Made by a program: the position numbers and the translations under genes. Shown here in pieces: positions 52,517-61,555 of a stretch of 64,000 bases of DNA (the stretch's first letter is position 1; each line of letters begins with the position of its first letter). Source of the DNA: JAVBKV01 sp031553885 (GTDB taxonomy: Bacteria > Bacteroidota > Bacteroidia > Bacteroidales > Azobacteroidaceae); contig JAVBKV010000004.1 in the NCBI GenBank assembly GCA_031553885.1, positions 66,118 to 130,117 of the forward strand. Direction: 5' to 3'. The notes beneath the pieces are model-generated. The model was not told where the DNA came from. It made no database searches and saw only the letters and a program-made list of their open reading frames with translations.

Positions 52517-52551
52517 TGTATAAATATACAAATAAACTGCAAAATTATACA
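52517..52551 (-). promoter_or_regulatory. argR: Pair of ARG boxes upstream of argR
   Basis: TGTATAAATATACA (52517-52530) has perfect 6-bp arms. TGCAAAATTATACA (52538-52551) matches it less well. Their centres are 21 bp apart, two helical turns, which is the spacing of ARG box pairs in other bacteria. They start 4 bp upstream of the argR start codon. Confidence 0.75.
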
Positions 52552-52663
52552 TAAATCTGATAAGTTGTATCAAAAAAGAAGTTTTTTAATGAAGAATAGA
52601 ATTAAAAAAATACAGAGGAGTTTATCAAGAAATAAAAAATGATACAATTCGTTAAAAAAGTAG

Positions 52664-52671
52664 TAATTTTG
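52664..52671 (+). promoter_or_regulatory. -7 element for the M48 peptidase gene
   Basis: TAATTTTG lies 57 bp before the ATG at 52728. The -33 is unclear. Confidence 0.45.
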
Positions 52672-52727
52672 GTCTGGAATTTGTTATAATCAATAGAGAT
52701 GTTTACCTGAAAACAAAAAAAATAACA

Positions 52728-53582
52728 ATGAAAAAAATCTTCTTCTTCCTTTTATGTGTAGCAGGAATGTATGGCTGCAGCAGTGTTCCGGTAACCGGAC
52801 GCCAGCAATTATCACTGGTTTCCGATCAGGATGTCCTGTCATTGAGTTTACAACAATACGGCGATTACATTAAATCGGCTCCGATTTCAACGGATAAAAC
52901 GAAAACCGCATTAGTGGTTAAAGTAGGCCAGAATATTGCCAATGCAGTAGCGGCCTATTATAAAGCCAATGGAATGGAATCGTTGCTGAGCGGATACTCC
53001 TGGGAGTTTAACCTGGTAAAAGATGATCAGGTAAATGCTTTTTGCATGCCGGGAGGCAAAATTGTGGTATATGAAGGCATATTGCCTTATACTCAGGATG
53101 AAACAGGGTTGGCTGTTGTATTGGGCCATGAGGTGGCACATGCGGTAGCGAAACACGCCAATGAGCGGATGTCACAGGAAATGGTAGCCCAATACGGAGC
53201 TTCGGCTGTCGGTAGCGTACTGAGTAAATCCTCCTCTTCCATGCAAACTGTAGGACAAACTATTTACGGACTGGGAGCACAGTACGGCGTCATGCTTCCG
53301 TTTAACCGGAAACAGGAGTTGGAAGCCGACCGTTTAGGATTGGTTTTTATGGCGATTGCCGGATATAATCCCAATGCGGCCATTCCATTCTGGCAACGGA
53401 TGTCCAGCCAGGGTGGCGGTACAGTTCCTGAATTTATGAGTACCCACCCTTCTGACCAGAAACGGATCGATCAGATCCAGCAATATTTACCGGAAGCATT
53501 ACAATACTACGGAAAAGGGACACAACCGGCAACAACTCCGGCTAAAAAGGACGCCAAAACCAGCAACGAGTGGAGGTTCTGA
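52728..53582 (+). CDS. M48-family metallopeptidase lipoprotein
   Basis: 284 residues. Lipobox GMYGCSSVPVTGRQQL (Cys about residue 17). The zinc motif is HEVAH in VVLGHEVAHAVAKHANERM (about 136-140), and the third ligand Glu lies in KQELEADRLGLVFM (about 195-208). The layout and length match the LoiP/YcaL-type periplasmic M48 proteases that clear misfolded outer-membrane proteins. Cell envelope location. The gene ends 1 bp from the convergent MutS-like gene. Confidence 0.93.
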   Translation: MKKIFFFLLCVAGMYGCSSVPVTGRQQLSLVSDQDVLSLSLQQYGDYIKSAPISTDKTKTALVVKVGQNIANAVAAYYKANGMESLLSGYSWEFNLVKDDQVNAFCMPGGKIVVYEGILPYTQDETGLAVVLGHEVAHAVAKHANERMSQEMVAQYGASAVGSVLSKSSSSMQTVGQTIYGLGAQYGVMLPFNRKQELEADRLGLVFMAIAGYNPNAAIPFWQRMSSQGGGTVPEFMSTHPSDQKRIDQIQQYLPEALQYYGKGTQPATTPAKKDAKTSNEWRF

Positions 53583-53583
53583 C

Positions 53584-55386
53584 CTACTCGATAATGATAC
53601 CCATTTTCTCCATCAGGAAACAGGCGTTCATATTCTGAGCAATACCTTTTCTTAATTGGTAAGAAAAATGAAGTGAATCCCCGTTTATATCAGCTTCAAA
53701 ACAATAGTTTCTGACATGACCGGGGAATTCTTTTTCTAATTCACCCAGTAACAAATCATGTGTAGCAATAATACCGCAGGTTCGCAGGGAGATAAACTGC
53801 CGGAGTAAAGCCAGCGATCCTTTCTGCTTATCGACGGAATTTGTTCCTTTCAGGATTTCATCCAGGATAATAAACAACTGTTTCCCTTCATTCAACTGAC
53901 CGATAATCATCTGAAGCCGTTTGAGTTCGGCAAAGAAATAAGATTCATTGTCAGCCAACGAATCAGAGGTACGGAGACTGGTCACCAGGTATGCGGGATA
54001 GACACTCAAAAAAGCGGCACATACCGGAGCTCCGATGCAAGCAAGTAAAAAATTGACTCCCACCGTTCGCAGGTAAGTGCTTTTCCCTGCCATATTCGCT
54101 CCCGTAACAATCATGAAATAAGGGTATGATTCGATGCAAATATCATTTCTGACACACCTATCCTCCTGCATGAGAGGATGCCCCAGGGAACTGCCCCTGA
54201 TTTCAAAATAATCAGTGGCTATAACCGGAAATGTATAGTCCGGATGATTATAGGAAAATGCAGACAGCGAGCAGAAAGCATCAAATTCTCCCAGTTTTTC
54301 TATCCACTCATTCAAGAAAGCACCATGCTTGTTTTTCCACTTCTCTATCTGCAACGACTTGCATATATCCCAAAGAAAAACCGGATTCAACAGAACATGA
54401 ACCAGCAGGTTGGAACGTTGGTCCAACTCCCCGGCCAGTTGAGCCAGTTGACGGATAACTCCGGATGCCGGTTTTCCATTGATCGAAAAGTAAGACTTCA
54501 GTTCCGCCAATTGCCCGGACTTCATGTCATTTTGCTCAATAATCCGGATGAGATCGGAATAAGTAGTCAGCACCGCTACCTTTTTCCCGATCCATTGTTG
54601 CAACCGGTTGATTCTTCTAACCTGGCACTCACTGATACCGAAAGTCAGGATGTAGATCAGGAGGTAAACAGAAAAAGGCACCGTTATAAAAAAAGAAAAT
54701 GCAATCAAAGCTAACCAGACACATGGAAAGAGGTAAACCAACAGCTTCCACATCCAGGGATGAGGAACTAACGATTTTTTCCGTATAAAATCCCGGATTT
54801 CATCGGCATCCGAACTCTTCCCCGGGTTGATAATACCGGTCACCCGGAAATGATGGATAAGTTCCGGTTGTCCGGCCAGTTCCCTCACCGATTCCTGACG
54901 CATTTCGATGGTCTGTTTATCATCCAGGGGATTCTCAAACCAATGAATCAATAATGATCTTCCGGATGCCGTACAAGTCCTGTTGACAGACTGAAACAAT
55001 GATTTATTTCCGAAAATATCCAGGTCTAAGCTGAATGCATGGTTACCGTTTATTTTCTCCCGGGCGCCGTCAAAAGCGCTGAAATCATAATCCAGCGCTT
55101 TTAATTCATCCTCATCGCATGCAATAGCCGCTTCCAGGTACTGTTTCTTCTTTTGCTGACGGTAATTGACCAGGAGCAATCCGGAAAAAAAGAACAAACT
55201 TATGGCTATCAGTAAAAAGACTTCAAATGCATGATCCCTTTGCCAGTAAACCATCCCGGCCGCAAACAGCACAACACCAAGCCGGGTAGTTCCAAGATAA
55301 TGGATGTTTTGCCTGGCGTTTTTAAGAGCTGACTGATTGTCTGAGATTCTTTTCTGGTAGTAAAGTCCGATTGACGTTAATTTCAT
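53584..55386 (-). CDS. Membrane-anchored MutS-like ATPase
   Basis: 600 residues. Two membrane helices near the N-terminus (about 36-75) and another pair near 215-250 flank MutS core-like helical regions. The C-terminal MutS domain V has Walker A VTGANMAGKSTYLRTVGVN (about 428-446), Walker B LFIILDEILKGTN and the final IATHDLLLGELE. The mismatch-binding domains I and IV are absent, so it is not a mismatch repair MutS. Such membrane MutS-like proteins are common in Bacteroidota; their role is unknown. Confidence 0.9.
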   Translation of the reverse strand: MKLTSIGLYYQKRISDNQSALKNARQNIHYLGTTRLGVVLFAAGMVYWQRDHAFEVFLLIAISLFFFSGLLLVNYRQQKKKQYLEAAIACDEDELKALDYDFSAFDGAREKINGNHAFSLDLDIFGNKSLFQSVNRTCTASGRSLLIHWFENPLDDKQTIEMRQESVRELAGQPELIHHFRVTGIINPGKSSDADEIRDFIRKKSLVPHPWMWKLLVYLFPCVWLALIAFSFFITVPFSVYLLIYILTFGISECQVRRINRLQQWIGKKVAVLTTYSDLIRIIEQNDMKSGQLAELKSYFSINGKPASGVIRQLAQLAGELDQRSNLLVHVLLNPVFLWDICKSLQIEKWKNKHGAFLNEWIEKLGEFDAFCSLSAFSYNHPDYTFPVIATDYFEIRGSSLGHPLMQEDRCVRNDICIESYPYFMIVTGANMAGKSTYLRTVGVNFLLACIGAPVCAAFLSVYPAYLVTSLRTSDSLADNESYFFAELKRLQMIIGQLNEGKQLFIILDEILKGTNSVDKQKGSLALLRQFISLRTCGIIATHDLLLGELEKEFPGHVRNYCFEADINGDSLHFSYQLRKGIAQNMNACFLMEKMGIIIE

Positions 55387-55489
55387 TATTTCTGCTTTTC
55401 AAAAAGCTACAAATTTAGCATTTTTTTGAGACAAGAAGAAAACCAGCCATCTTATACCATCAATCTGTTCCTCTATTAAAGCCCTCTAT

Positions 55490-55870
55490 TTAATTATCAT
55501 TACAGAACCCCCTGCGCCTGGCTCTTTTAATAATAAAGTAAGCCAGCCACATTAATACGATAACAAAAAGAGAATCTTTTACCGGCAGGGCATCAATAGG
55601 TGGTCCGGGAGGGCCCTGAAGAGCATTGGCTCCCATTAAAGCACTCTGATTATCTGTTTTAAAAGGTTGAAATTCTCCGTATAATTCTTCCTGATTTCCC
55701 CATGAAAAATCATCACGGGCTCCTACTCCCTGGCATTGTTCGTTGTCCCCGGAATAAGAAAGGTCTACCTGAGTTCCGGAAATTGAGAATATTTTCAAGT
55801 CACACACAATAAGTATGATCAGAATAAGCCATACCGGCTTTTTTGCTGCTATCATTTTATTTAATTTCAT
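55490..55870 (-). CDS. Small membrane protein with Pro-rich region and C-terminal TM-Arg tail
   Basis: 126 residues from ATG 55870; a TTG at 55891 would add 7 residues but is less likely. The N-terminal hydrophobic segment (PVWLILIILIVCDLKIFSIS) acts as signal or anchor. A polar, Pro-rich stretch (ALQGPPGPPIDALPVKD) follows, then a second hydrophobic helix (SLFVIVLMWLAYFII) and a basic end (KRARRRGF). The C-terminal order Pro-rich, hydrophobic helix, basic cluster resembles sorting tails such as PEP-CTERM. It starts 43 bp after the GLUG protein gene and is probably in its operon. Not recognised otherwise. Confidence 0.75.
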   Translation of the reverse strand: MKLNKMIAAKKPVWLILIILIVCDLKIFSISGTQVDLSYSGDNEQCQGVGARDDFSWGNQEELYGEFQPFKTDNQSALMGANALQGPPGPPIDALPVKDSLFVIVLMWLAYFIIKRARRRGFCNDN

Positions 55871-55912
55871 ACGACACGCATTATTTATCAATTTTTATCA
55901 ATCAACCAAGGA

Positions 55913-58900
55913 TTAATGAATGATCATCTTCCTGGTTTTAAGTTCACCACTTTGCAGTTTTACGGTCACAATATAAACCCCTGCTGGAAGTTGAATCTTT
56001 TCATTGTAACTCGTTGCATTAATTGTTGGACGGAATAACACTTTAATCCCTTGAAGAGAGTATATGTCGATCATTGAAATAGCTTCGGAAGACTCTATAG
56101 CAAGTATGTTTTCAGAAACAGATAACCGGAACAGTGTTTGATCCGTCAGGGATTCAATACCTGTGACAATTTTCGGATTACCGATACGCAGCAGGAAACG
56201 TTCTCCACTTCCTGGTTCATTTTTAAACACATACATATTCTGAGCAAACAGGTCTATCGTTTTATTTAACCGGGTATCAGTCAATGTGAGTGACTCACAA
56301 TCCATATTTTCCACATTCGCAACCGTCAATTTCACAGAGTCCTGACTCTCACATTTAATCCCAAGGGGGATTTCGGCTTGATTTCCAGATACATGCTGAA
56401 TAACATTTTTCTTTTTATCCTCATTAAGTGTATATATCTGAGGAATATCCGTAGAATAATCATTATCAATAAATAATTGGGGAACATCTGAATTTTTCCG
56501 GTTATCGTTTACAGCAATCGTTGCCCAGCTATTTCCCGATTTGTTTGACGAAGAAATATAGATTTCATTATCTACGGAGAAAGACGACCTGAACTGATGA
56601 GCTGTTGATTCCGTTCTGACAACAGACGCATAACTAGGAAAGTACAACGTTACGGTTCCCGAAGTCCCTTTTGTTTTGATAAAAAATCCCTGAAAAGAAG
56701 CAATATAAGTTGTTAATGAAACCGGATTCCCCCCGGTCGAAAGACTATATGTCTGAAAGGTATTGTCTACAAACAACCGGTAATAATCTTCAATCACGCT
56801 GCTGTTTCTGGCATAAAGAGCACGAAAATCCAACGAGGATATGAACGGATTTCCGATCATGATTTCCGTTCCGGCAGGAACAGTTACCGCAAAATCATCC
56901 ATCGGTTTATTATTATTATCTTCAAATACAAACCGGTAGGATTTTGATCCCCGCTTAAAATCATCGTATTTGCTCGGTTCTATGGGTAATCCGGGTATCT
57001 GGTAGTAATAATAATTAAACCGGCTGGCTGAATCGGCCGGCATATACGTATGAATCCGGTGTTTCGGGCTAATGACTGGATTCTCAAAATACGGCATCTG
57101 GAGAATCCCTTTCAAATCGTTCAGATTTTTATGATCGTCTTCGCCCAGTTCTCCCGGAAGGTATTCTCCGGCCCAGATACTGATAGCATAGTTTTGCCTT
57201 GCACCGATTTCCAAGGCAGCTGTATTTTCAGGCACATACCAATCCCCGTTCAAGGTTCCTGTACGATCCAGCGATGACTTGAATCCCCGTTGCCACATAT
57301 TGGGAAACCCTCCCACAGAAAAATCGGATGATACAATGTTTTTAAGCGGAGCGGCCAATGCATACCAATGACCACGTCCTATCGGAGCTGCAGAATGGGT
57401 ATCCCAACCCGGAACATAATCACTACCGTTATAATATCCGAAATTATACTGGATATAAGCCTTCCGGTAATCCAGGTAATGAGGTTTTGCCACTTCGGAA
57501 CCAAAGTGATAAGTAATATCCCGGCACTTGGGTTCTCCGTAATATTCAGTCCTGTTTGTATAAGGAATTTCTAATGAAGGATACCTCCGGGCATTTCCGG
57601 GAATGTGTACATCCGTACATTTGCTGGGTACGGCATGCAATGGATTATCGTTGACATCCACCCAGTTATCCGGATTATTCCAGTCATAATCAAGCGCATC
57701 TCTTTTCCAATACATCAGATCAGGAGTAAGCATAACCGGTTTCGGCTCGGACATGCTACAACAGTTGAACAATTTTTCATCAATGGCTTCCGGAACTCCG
57801 ACAACAGCCCGCAGGTATCCCGGTTTTTGAAACGGCATATCCAGGTGAACAGCCGTTAAATCCGGAATGGTATCCCATTTGGCATTGAATCCCATACTTC
57901 CGTTTTCACTGAACAACCAGTTCACTTTCACATTATTACTTATAGCTGTTTTATCCAGGTTCTTCACAGTCAGATTCAATGGATCCCCAAGGCAATAATA
58001 GGATGGCCCGTCGATCATTACGGGAGGAATATTTCCATAAACCTCAATATCATCGAGCATCAGATCGTTCCCGTTACCTCCCGGTCCATTGTTGTACAGA
58101 GTCAGGATAACAGACGAAGAAGAAGTAATAAAATCAAAACCGAAAGGCCTCCAGTTATCCGCAGGATTCGTCACTTTGGGAATACTACCAGTATCGTATA
58201 TTTTCAGTATATCACCACTTATCCCATCTGTCAGCACAAAACGCACATCGGGATCGTTAAAATTCCCCGGACCATAGAACGCTGTATTCGGGGCACCCGA
58301 ATTCATCAGATTAAATACCCAGGCGGAAAAATGCAAGTGTGTCCCCGGACATATATCTTTGATTTTAAGCGTATAAAACTGACCCGGTTCAAAATCGGCG
58401 TCTACAATCAGAGAACGTCCATTACCCGGATCCGTATGGTCATACGATGCACTGCCGAAATACCAATAGTCCTGATAATAGCTACCTAATTGCGAACAAA
58501 TATTGTAATTACCATTTAATTTCAAATCACCGCCAAACGTATAGGTGGTAATATTACTTCCCAAAGGTTCGTTGGTACAACCTGCTCCTGACCCGAAATC
58601 TTCCTTAAAGAGTAATGTGCCTTCTGCCGGCTTCACCTGAAACGACTTAATTATGCTTTGACAACCCAAACTATTGGTTGCCCGTGCATAAATAGTTTGG
58701 ACATTATCAACGGGAAAAGATGCCGGAGCCGGAATGATATTGGCATCGAAAGCCGCACCATCGGCTTTACTGAACTGAATATCGTTTATTGTTGTATGTT
58801 GCAGATTGGTGATACAGGTCCTCAGGTTTAATGCAGAGATATAGGTTTCGCCGTTAATTGTATCGAACGTCAGAGGAAGACCGCACACATTATAAGTTAC

Positions 58901-60274
58901 CGGATAAGAGGGCCAACTTTTTCCCGATTCATAAGCAATGACATATACAGTACCGATCATGGCGAGTGTAGGATCATTAAACATCCATGTATGCGCGGAG
59001 TTGTTTACACTTACCTTTCCAAGGCGGGTAAAAGAAGCTCCGTTTTTCAGATATACCCCAATACTGTCCATAGACACATCGGGACGAAATTCTCCCCTCA
59101 GAGTCGTTCCAGAAAAAGTAAAATTAGTTACTGGCGAACTCTGTGTCTGCAGATAAGGCAGATTGACATTTTCCCAGATATTCCAGTTTTTGGTATTATC
59201 GTTTATCGAATTTATGCTCCATGAAACAGATGTAGCATAAAACGATCGCGTTTTCAGAACAACTGCACTTTGTGTTGCTCCATCATAACCATTAATATCG
59301 GACGTAATAGACTTGGATTTATTATTTATGATAGTCTGCATATCGCTTGTAGCATAGTTATTATTAAGAATTCCCGTCGTACCGTCGTACTGATTAAAAC
59401 CGACCACCCGTCCGACAGAACTATTGTGGCCCTCAACGGTTTTGTTAAGTGCAACGCTGTTTCTGAGTCGGGATGAAGCTTGCGTGATAGCACCGGTTAA
59501 ACCACCAGCTTTTGCAGAAGCTGTCGATATGGCATTTCCTGTGGCATAGCAGGCATTTACTACCCCATTGGTACTTATGGTTCCAATCAATCCTCCCACG
59601 GCGCCGATTCCTTTCACATCTCCCCACGCGTATGAATCGCTCAGAGTTCCACGTACTACGCCTATCAAACCACCGGTACCATTTCCAGCTGTTCCTGAAT
59701 GCGTTACATTAACAACAGCAAAGCATTGAGCTACGGTTGGGGATGAGTTTTGGTTACCAATCAACCCTCCTACCACATCGTTTCCGGAAACATTTCCCAT
59801 CACATAGCAATTAGTCACAGAACCTCCGTTCTGTGTTCCGATCAGAATACCCACATTGTTATTTCCTTTAACACCACCCGGGCTGGTAGAGACCCCAAGC
59901 CTGGAAATGGTTGCCAGGTTTGTATTCCCGAATAATCCGACATCGTTAACCGACATATCCATGTGTAATCCGGAAATAGTATAATTATTTCCGTCAAAAT
60001 TCCCTTTGAACTGAGCTGTAGAAGTTCCTATTGGAATCCATTCGCTCCCGGACAAATCAATATTGGCTGTAAGCCTGAAATATTTTCCACTGTAATTTTG
60101 TCCGCCATTTACCGTAGTTTGCAATTCTTTCAGTTGAGTTGCATTTGCTATCAGGTACGGATCACCGGAAATCCCAGAACCTCCATTCCAAGCAAAAACA
60201 GAAGAAACATTGAGTAGAAATAAAAAAAAGCCAAGAATAGTACTTTTTAGGAGAAAAAACTGTTTGTGTTTCAT
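55913..60274 (-). CDS. Large GLUG-repeat surface protein with T9SS-like C-terminal sorting domain
   Basis: 1453 residues. A signal peptide (about 1-28) is followed by a beta-helix-like region of GLUG repeats (about 110-300; units such as GNDVVGGLIGNQNSS and GIGAVGGLIGTIS). A long stretch of Ig-like and discoidin-like beta-domains follows. The C-terminus (about 1375-1453; SMIDIYSLQGIKVLF, LPAGVYIVTVKLQSGE, KTRKMIIH) has the form of a T9SS type A sorting signal. It is likely exported through type IX secretion and anchored or released at the surface, perhaps as an adhesin. Two palindromic operators lie upstream. Confidence 0.85.
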   Translation of the reverse strand: MKHKQFFLLKSTILGFFLFLLNVSSVFAWNGGSGISGDPYLIANATQLKELQTTVNGGQNYSGKYFRLTANIDLSGSEWIPIGTSTAQFKGNFDGNNYTISGLHMDMSVNDVGLFGNTNLATISRLGVSTSPGGVKGNNNVGILIGTQNGGSVTNCYVMGNVSGNDVVGGLIGNQNSSPTVAQCFAVVNVTHSGTAGNGTGGLIGVVRGTLSDSYAWGDVKGIGAVGGLIGTISTNGVVNACYATGNAISTASAKAGGLTGAITQASSRLRNSVALNKTVEGHNSSVGRVVGFNQYDGTTGILNNNYATSDMQTIINNKSKSITSDINGYDGATQSAVVLKTRSFYATSVSWSINSINDNTKNWNIWENVNLPYLQTQSSPVTNFTFSGTTLRGEFRPDVSMDSIGVYLKNGASFTRLGKVSVNNSAHTWMFNDPTLAMIGTVYVIAYESGKSWPSYPVTYNVCGLPLTFDTINGETYISALNLRTCITNLQHTTINDIQFSKADGAAFDANIIPAPASFPVDNVQTIYARATNSLGCQSIIKSFQVKPAEGTLLFKEDFGSGAGCTNEPLGSNITTYTFGGDLKLNGNYNICSQLGSYYQDYWYFGSASYDHTDPGNGRSLIVDADFEPGQFYTLKIKDICPGTHLHFSAWVFNLMNSGAPNTAFYGPGNFNDPDVRFVLTDGISGDILKIYDTGSIPKVTNPADNWRPFGFDFITSSSSVILTLYNNGPGGNGNDLMLDDIEVYGNIPPVMIDGPSYYCLGDPLNLTVKNLDKTAISNNVKVNWLFSENGSMGFNAKWDTIPDLTAVHLDMPFQKPGYLRAVVGVPEAIDEKLFNCCSMSEPKPVMLTPDLMYWKRDALDYDWNNPDNWVDVNDNPLHAVPSKCTDVHIPGNARRYPSLEIPYTNRTEYYGEPKCRDITYHFGSEVAKPHYLDYRKAYIQYNFGYYNGSDYVPGWDTHSAAPIGRGHWYALAAPLKNIVSSDFSVGGFPNMWQRGFKSSLDRTGTLNGDWYVPENTAALEIGARQNYAISIWAGEYLPGELGEDDHKNLNDLKGILQMPYFENPVISPKHRIHTYMPADSASRFNYYYYQIPGLPIEPSKYDDFKRGSKSYRFVFEDNNNKPMDDFAVTVPAGTEIMIGNPFISSLDFRALYARNSSVIEDYYRLFVDNTFQTYSLSTGGNPVSLTTYIASFQGFFIKTKGTSGTVTLYFPSYASVVRTESTAHQFRSSFSVDNEIYISSSNKSGNSWATIAVNDNRKNSDVPQLFIDNDYSTDIPQIYTLNEDKKKNVIQHVSGNQAEIPLGIKCESQDSVKLTVANVENMDCESLTLTDTRLNKTIDLFAQNMYVFKNEPGSGERFLLRIGNPKIVTGIESLTDQTLFRLSVSENILAIESSEAISMIDIYSLQGIKVLFRPTINATSYNEKIQLPAGVYIVTVKLQSGELKTRKMIIH

Positions 60275-60327
60275 TTACGTATATGTATATTTGTGTATAG
60301 TTCTATCTTATTGTTATTTGATTTTAA

Positions 60328-60344
60328 TGCTTCAAAATGAAGCA
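60328..60344. promoter_or_regulatory. 17-bp palindromic operator, site 1
   Basis: TGCTTCAAAATGAAGCA, one mismatch from a perfect palindrome. 54 bp upstream of the GLUG protein gene. Confidence 0.6.
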
Positions 60345-60415
60345 CTGCAAAAAAGGGGCAAAAAAAAATCAAACATTACATACATACATTCATTCACACG
60401 ACTCCCTTTCATCAG

Positions 60416-60432
60416 TGCTTCAAATTGAAGCA
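60416..60432. promoter_or_regulatory. 17-bp palindromic operator, site 2
   Basis: TGCTTCAAATTGAAGCA, a perfect palindrome about a central A. It matches site 1 at 16 of 17 positions and lies 88 bp from it. Confidence 0.65.
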
Positions 60433-60553
60433 TACAAAACTATAAACAAAAATCACACCAATCACAGAAAAAGAATATAAAAGATCTGTTTTTGTGATTT
60501 ATTAACAATTAAAAACAAAAGAAAAAAAGACTAATCCTTTTATTTACAAAGAT

Positions 60554-61345
60554 TTACAGCCAAGGCGTATTCAACCCCCTCATTTCAGCCTGATTATACC
60601 TTTCATCATTAAAAGAAAACAAATTGGGGGATTTATAAGCCACACCTGTGCGTCGTTCATTCAACTTCTCAATGTACTCATAGGAAAGTACCTTCCTTTC
60701 AAAATTCCGACGATTCAAGGGTCTGCCTAAAAGGGTTTCATACAATATACGCAACTCTGTCATCGTAAATTTTTCAGGTAATAATTCTCTTCCAATGGGT
60801 ATTAAATTCAATTGGAAGCGAATCGTCTCCAATGCTTTTTCCACAATAAAACGATGATCTGCATATTCAGGAAAAACCGAGTCATAATCTTTCCATTCAA
60901 GCCTTTCGTTTCCAGTCAAAGGCCTTATTTTAACTTTTGTATAATCCACAAGAGCATAATACCCCATCGTAATAAACCGATTATTAAACCAATGGTTGGG
61001 ACTGAGATCAATACCATATTCCCTTTTAAAAATTTCCGGTGATTCTTTCCGAAGACCTATCCTGCGATTGGCAGTTCCGAACAGGTAAAACTGACGCAGA
61101 AATACATTGTCCAATCCGGTGATTTCACTTAAAATACGATTGGCAGCCAGATCCACATCTTCGTCTTTCAACACAAAACTACCCGGCAATTGCCAGAAAT
61201 CGAATCCCTTGTATTTTGTCAACAATATTTTCAACGTATTTTCATGAAAGCCCAGAACGACACAATCAATAGAAAATCCCGGATGAAAAAAATCCATATC
61301 TTCCAGAAGTGCTGTGACTCCGGAAGTTACTTTGTCAGGTTTCAT
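60554..61345 (-). CDS. Nudix-domain transcriptional regulator (NrtR/AraR-like)
   Basis: 263 residues. The N-terminal Nudix-like domain (about 20-160; FDFWQLPGSFVLKDEDVDLAANRIL) has a degenerate Nudix box: the catalytic REXXEE Glu residues are lost, as expected of a sensor rather than a hydrolase. The C-terminal winged helix (about 190-240; LPEKFTMTELRILYETLLGR, then NRRNFERKVL) is that of NrtR-type regulators. In Bacteroides this group includes the arabinose regulator AraR. Two TGCTTCAA-type palindromes lie downstream, before the GLUG gene, and a weaker match (61351-61367) lies 5 bp upstream of its own start. Confidence 0.9.
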   Translation of the reverse strand: MKPDKVTSGVTALLEDMDFFHPGFSIDCVVLGFHENTLKILLTKYKGFDFWQLPGSFVLKDEDVDLAANRILSEITGLDNVFLRQFYLFGTANRRIGLRKESPEIFKREYGIDLSPNHWFNNRFITMGYYALVDYTKVKIRPLTGNERLEWKDYDSVFPEYADHRFIVEKALETIRFQLNLIPIGRELLPEKFTMTELRILYETLLGRPLNRRNFERKVLSYEYIEKLNERRTGVAYKSPNLFSFNDERYNQAEMRGLNTPWL

Positions 61346-61350
61346 ATAAA

Positions 61351-61367
61351 TGCTTATGTATGAAGAA
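61351..61367. promoter_or_regulatory. Weak third operator-like site before the Nudix regulator gene
   Basis: TGCTTATGTATGAAGAA keeps TGCTT and TGAAG at the right spacing of the 17-bp palindromes at 60328 and 60416 (11 of 17 identical to site 2). Possible autoregulation. Confidence 0.35.
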
Positions 61368-61466
61368 TGTTTAATGGATTCAAAGTTACAATTTTATTTT
61401 CAAGTATCAAAACAAGACAACCTCCTTCGTGTTGCATAAAAAGATAGCCGGATTTTTAGAATTCTG

Positions 61467-61497
61467 TTTGAAACCTAAGGCATTTCATTTATCTTTG
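61467..61497 (+). promoter_or_regulatory. Promoter of the GH92 gene
   Basis: TTTG (61467-61470) and TATCTTTG (61490-61497) are 19 bp apart, a near-ideal Bacteroidota promoter. The start codon is 58 bp downstream. Confidence 0.75.
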
Positions 61498-61555
61498 CAC
61501 CCGGGTAATCCATTATAACCCGACTGCCTGTCACTATTAAATCCTGAAAAAAACG

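Noticed and set aside
53584..55386. Mismatch repair mutS
   Set aside because: The mismatch-binding and clamp domains are missing and membrane helices are present; only the ATPase domain and part of the core are shared.
60286..60293. Plus-strand TATATTTG promoter-like element near the GLUG gene start
   Set aside because: No plus-strand gene follows; the region downstream is antisense to the Nudix gene. Chance match in AT-rich DNA, or at most an antisense RNA.
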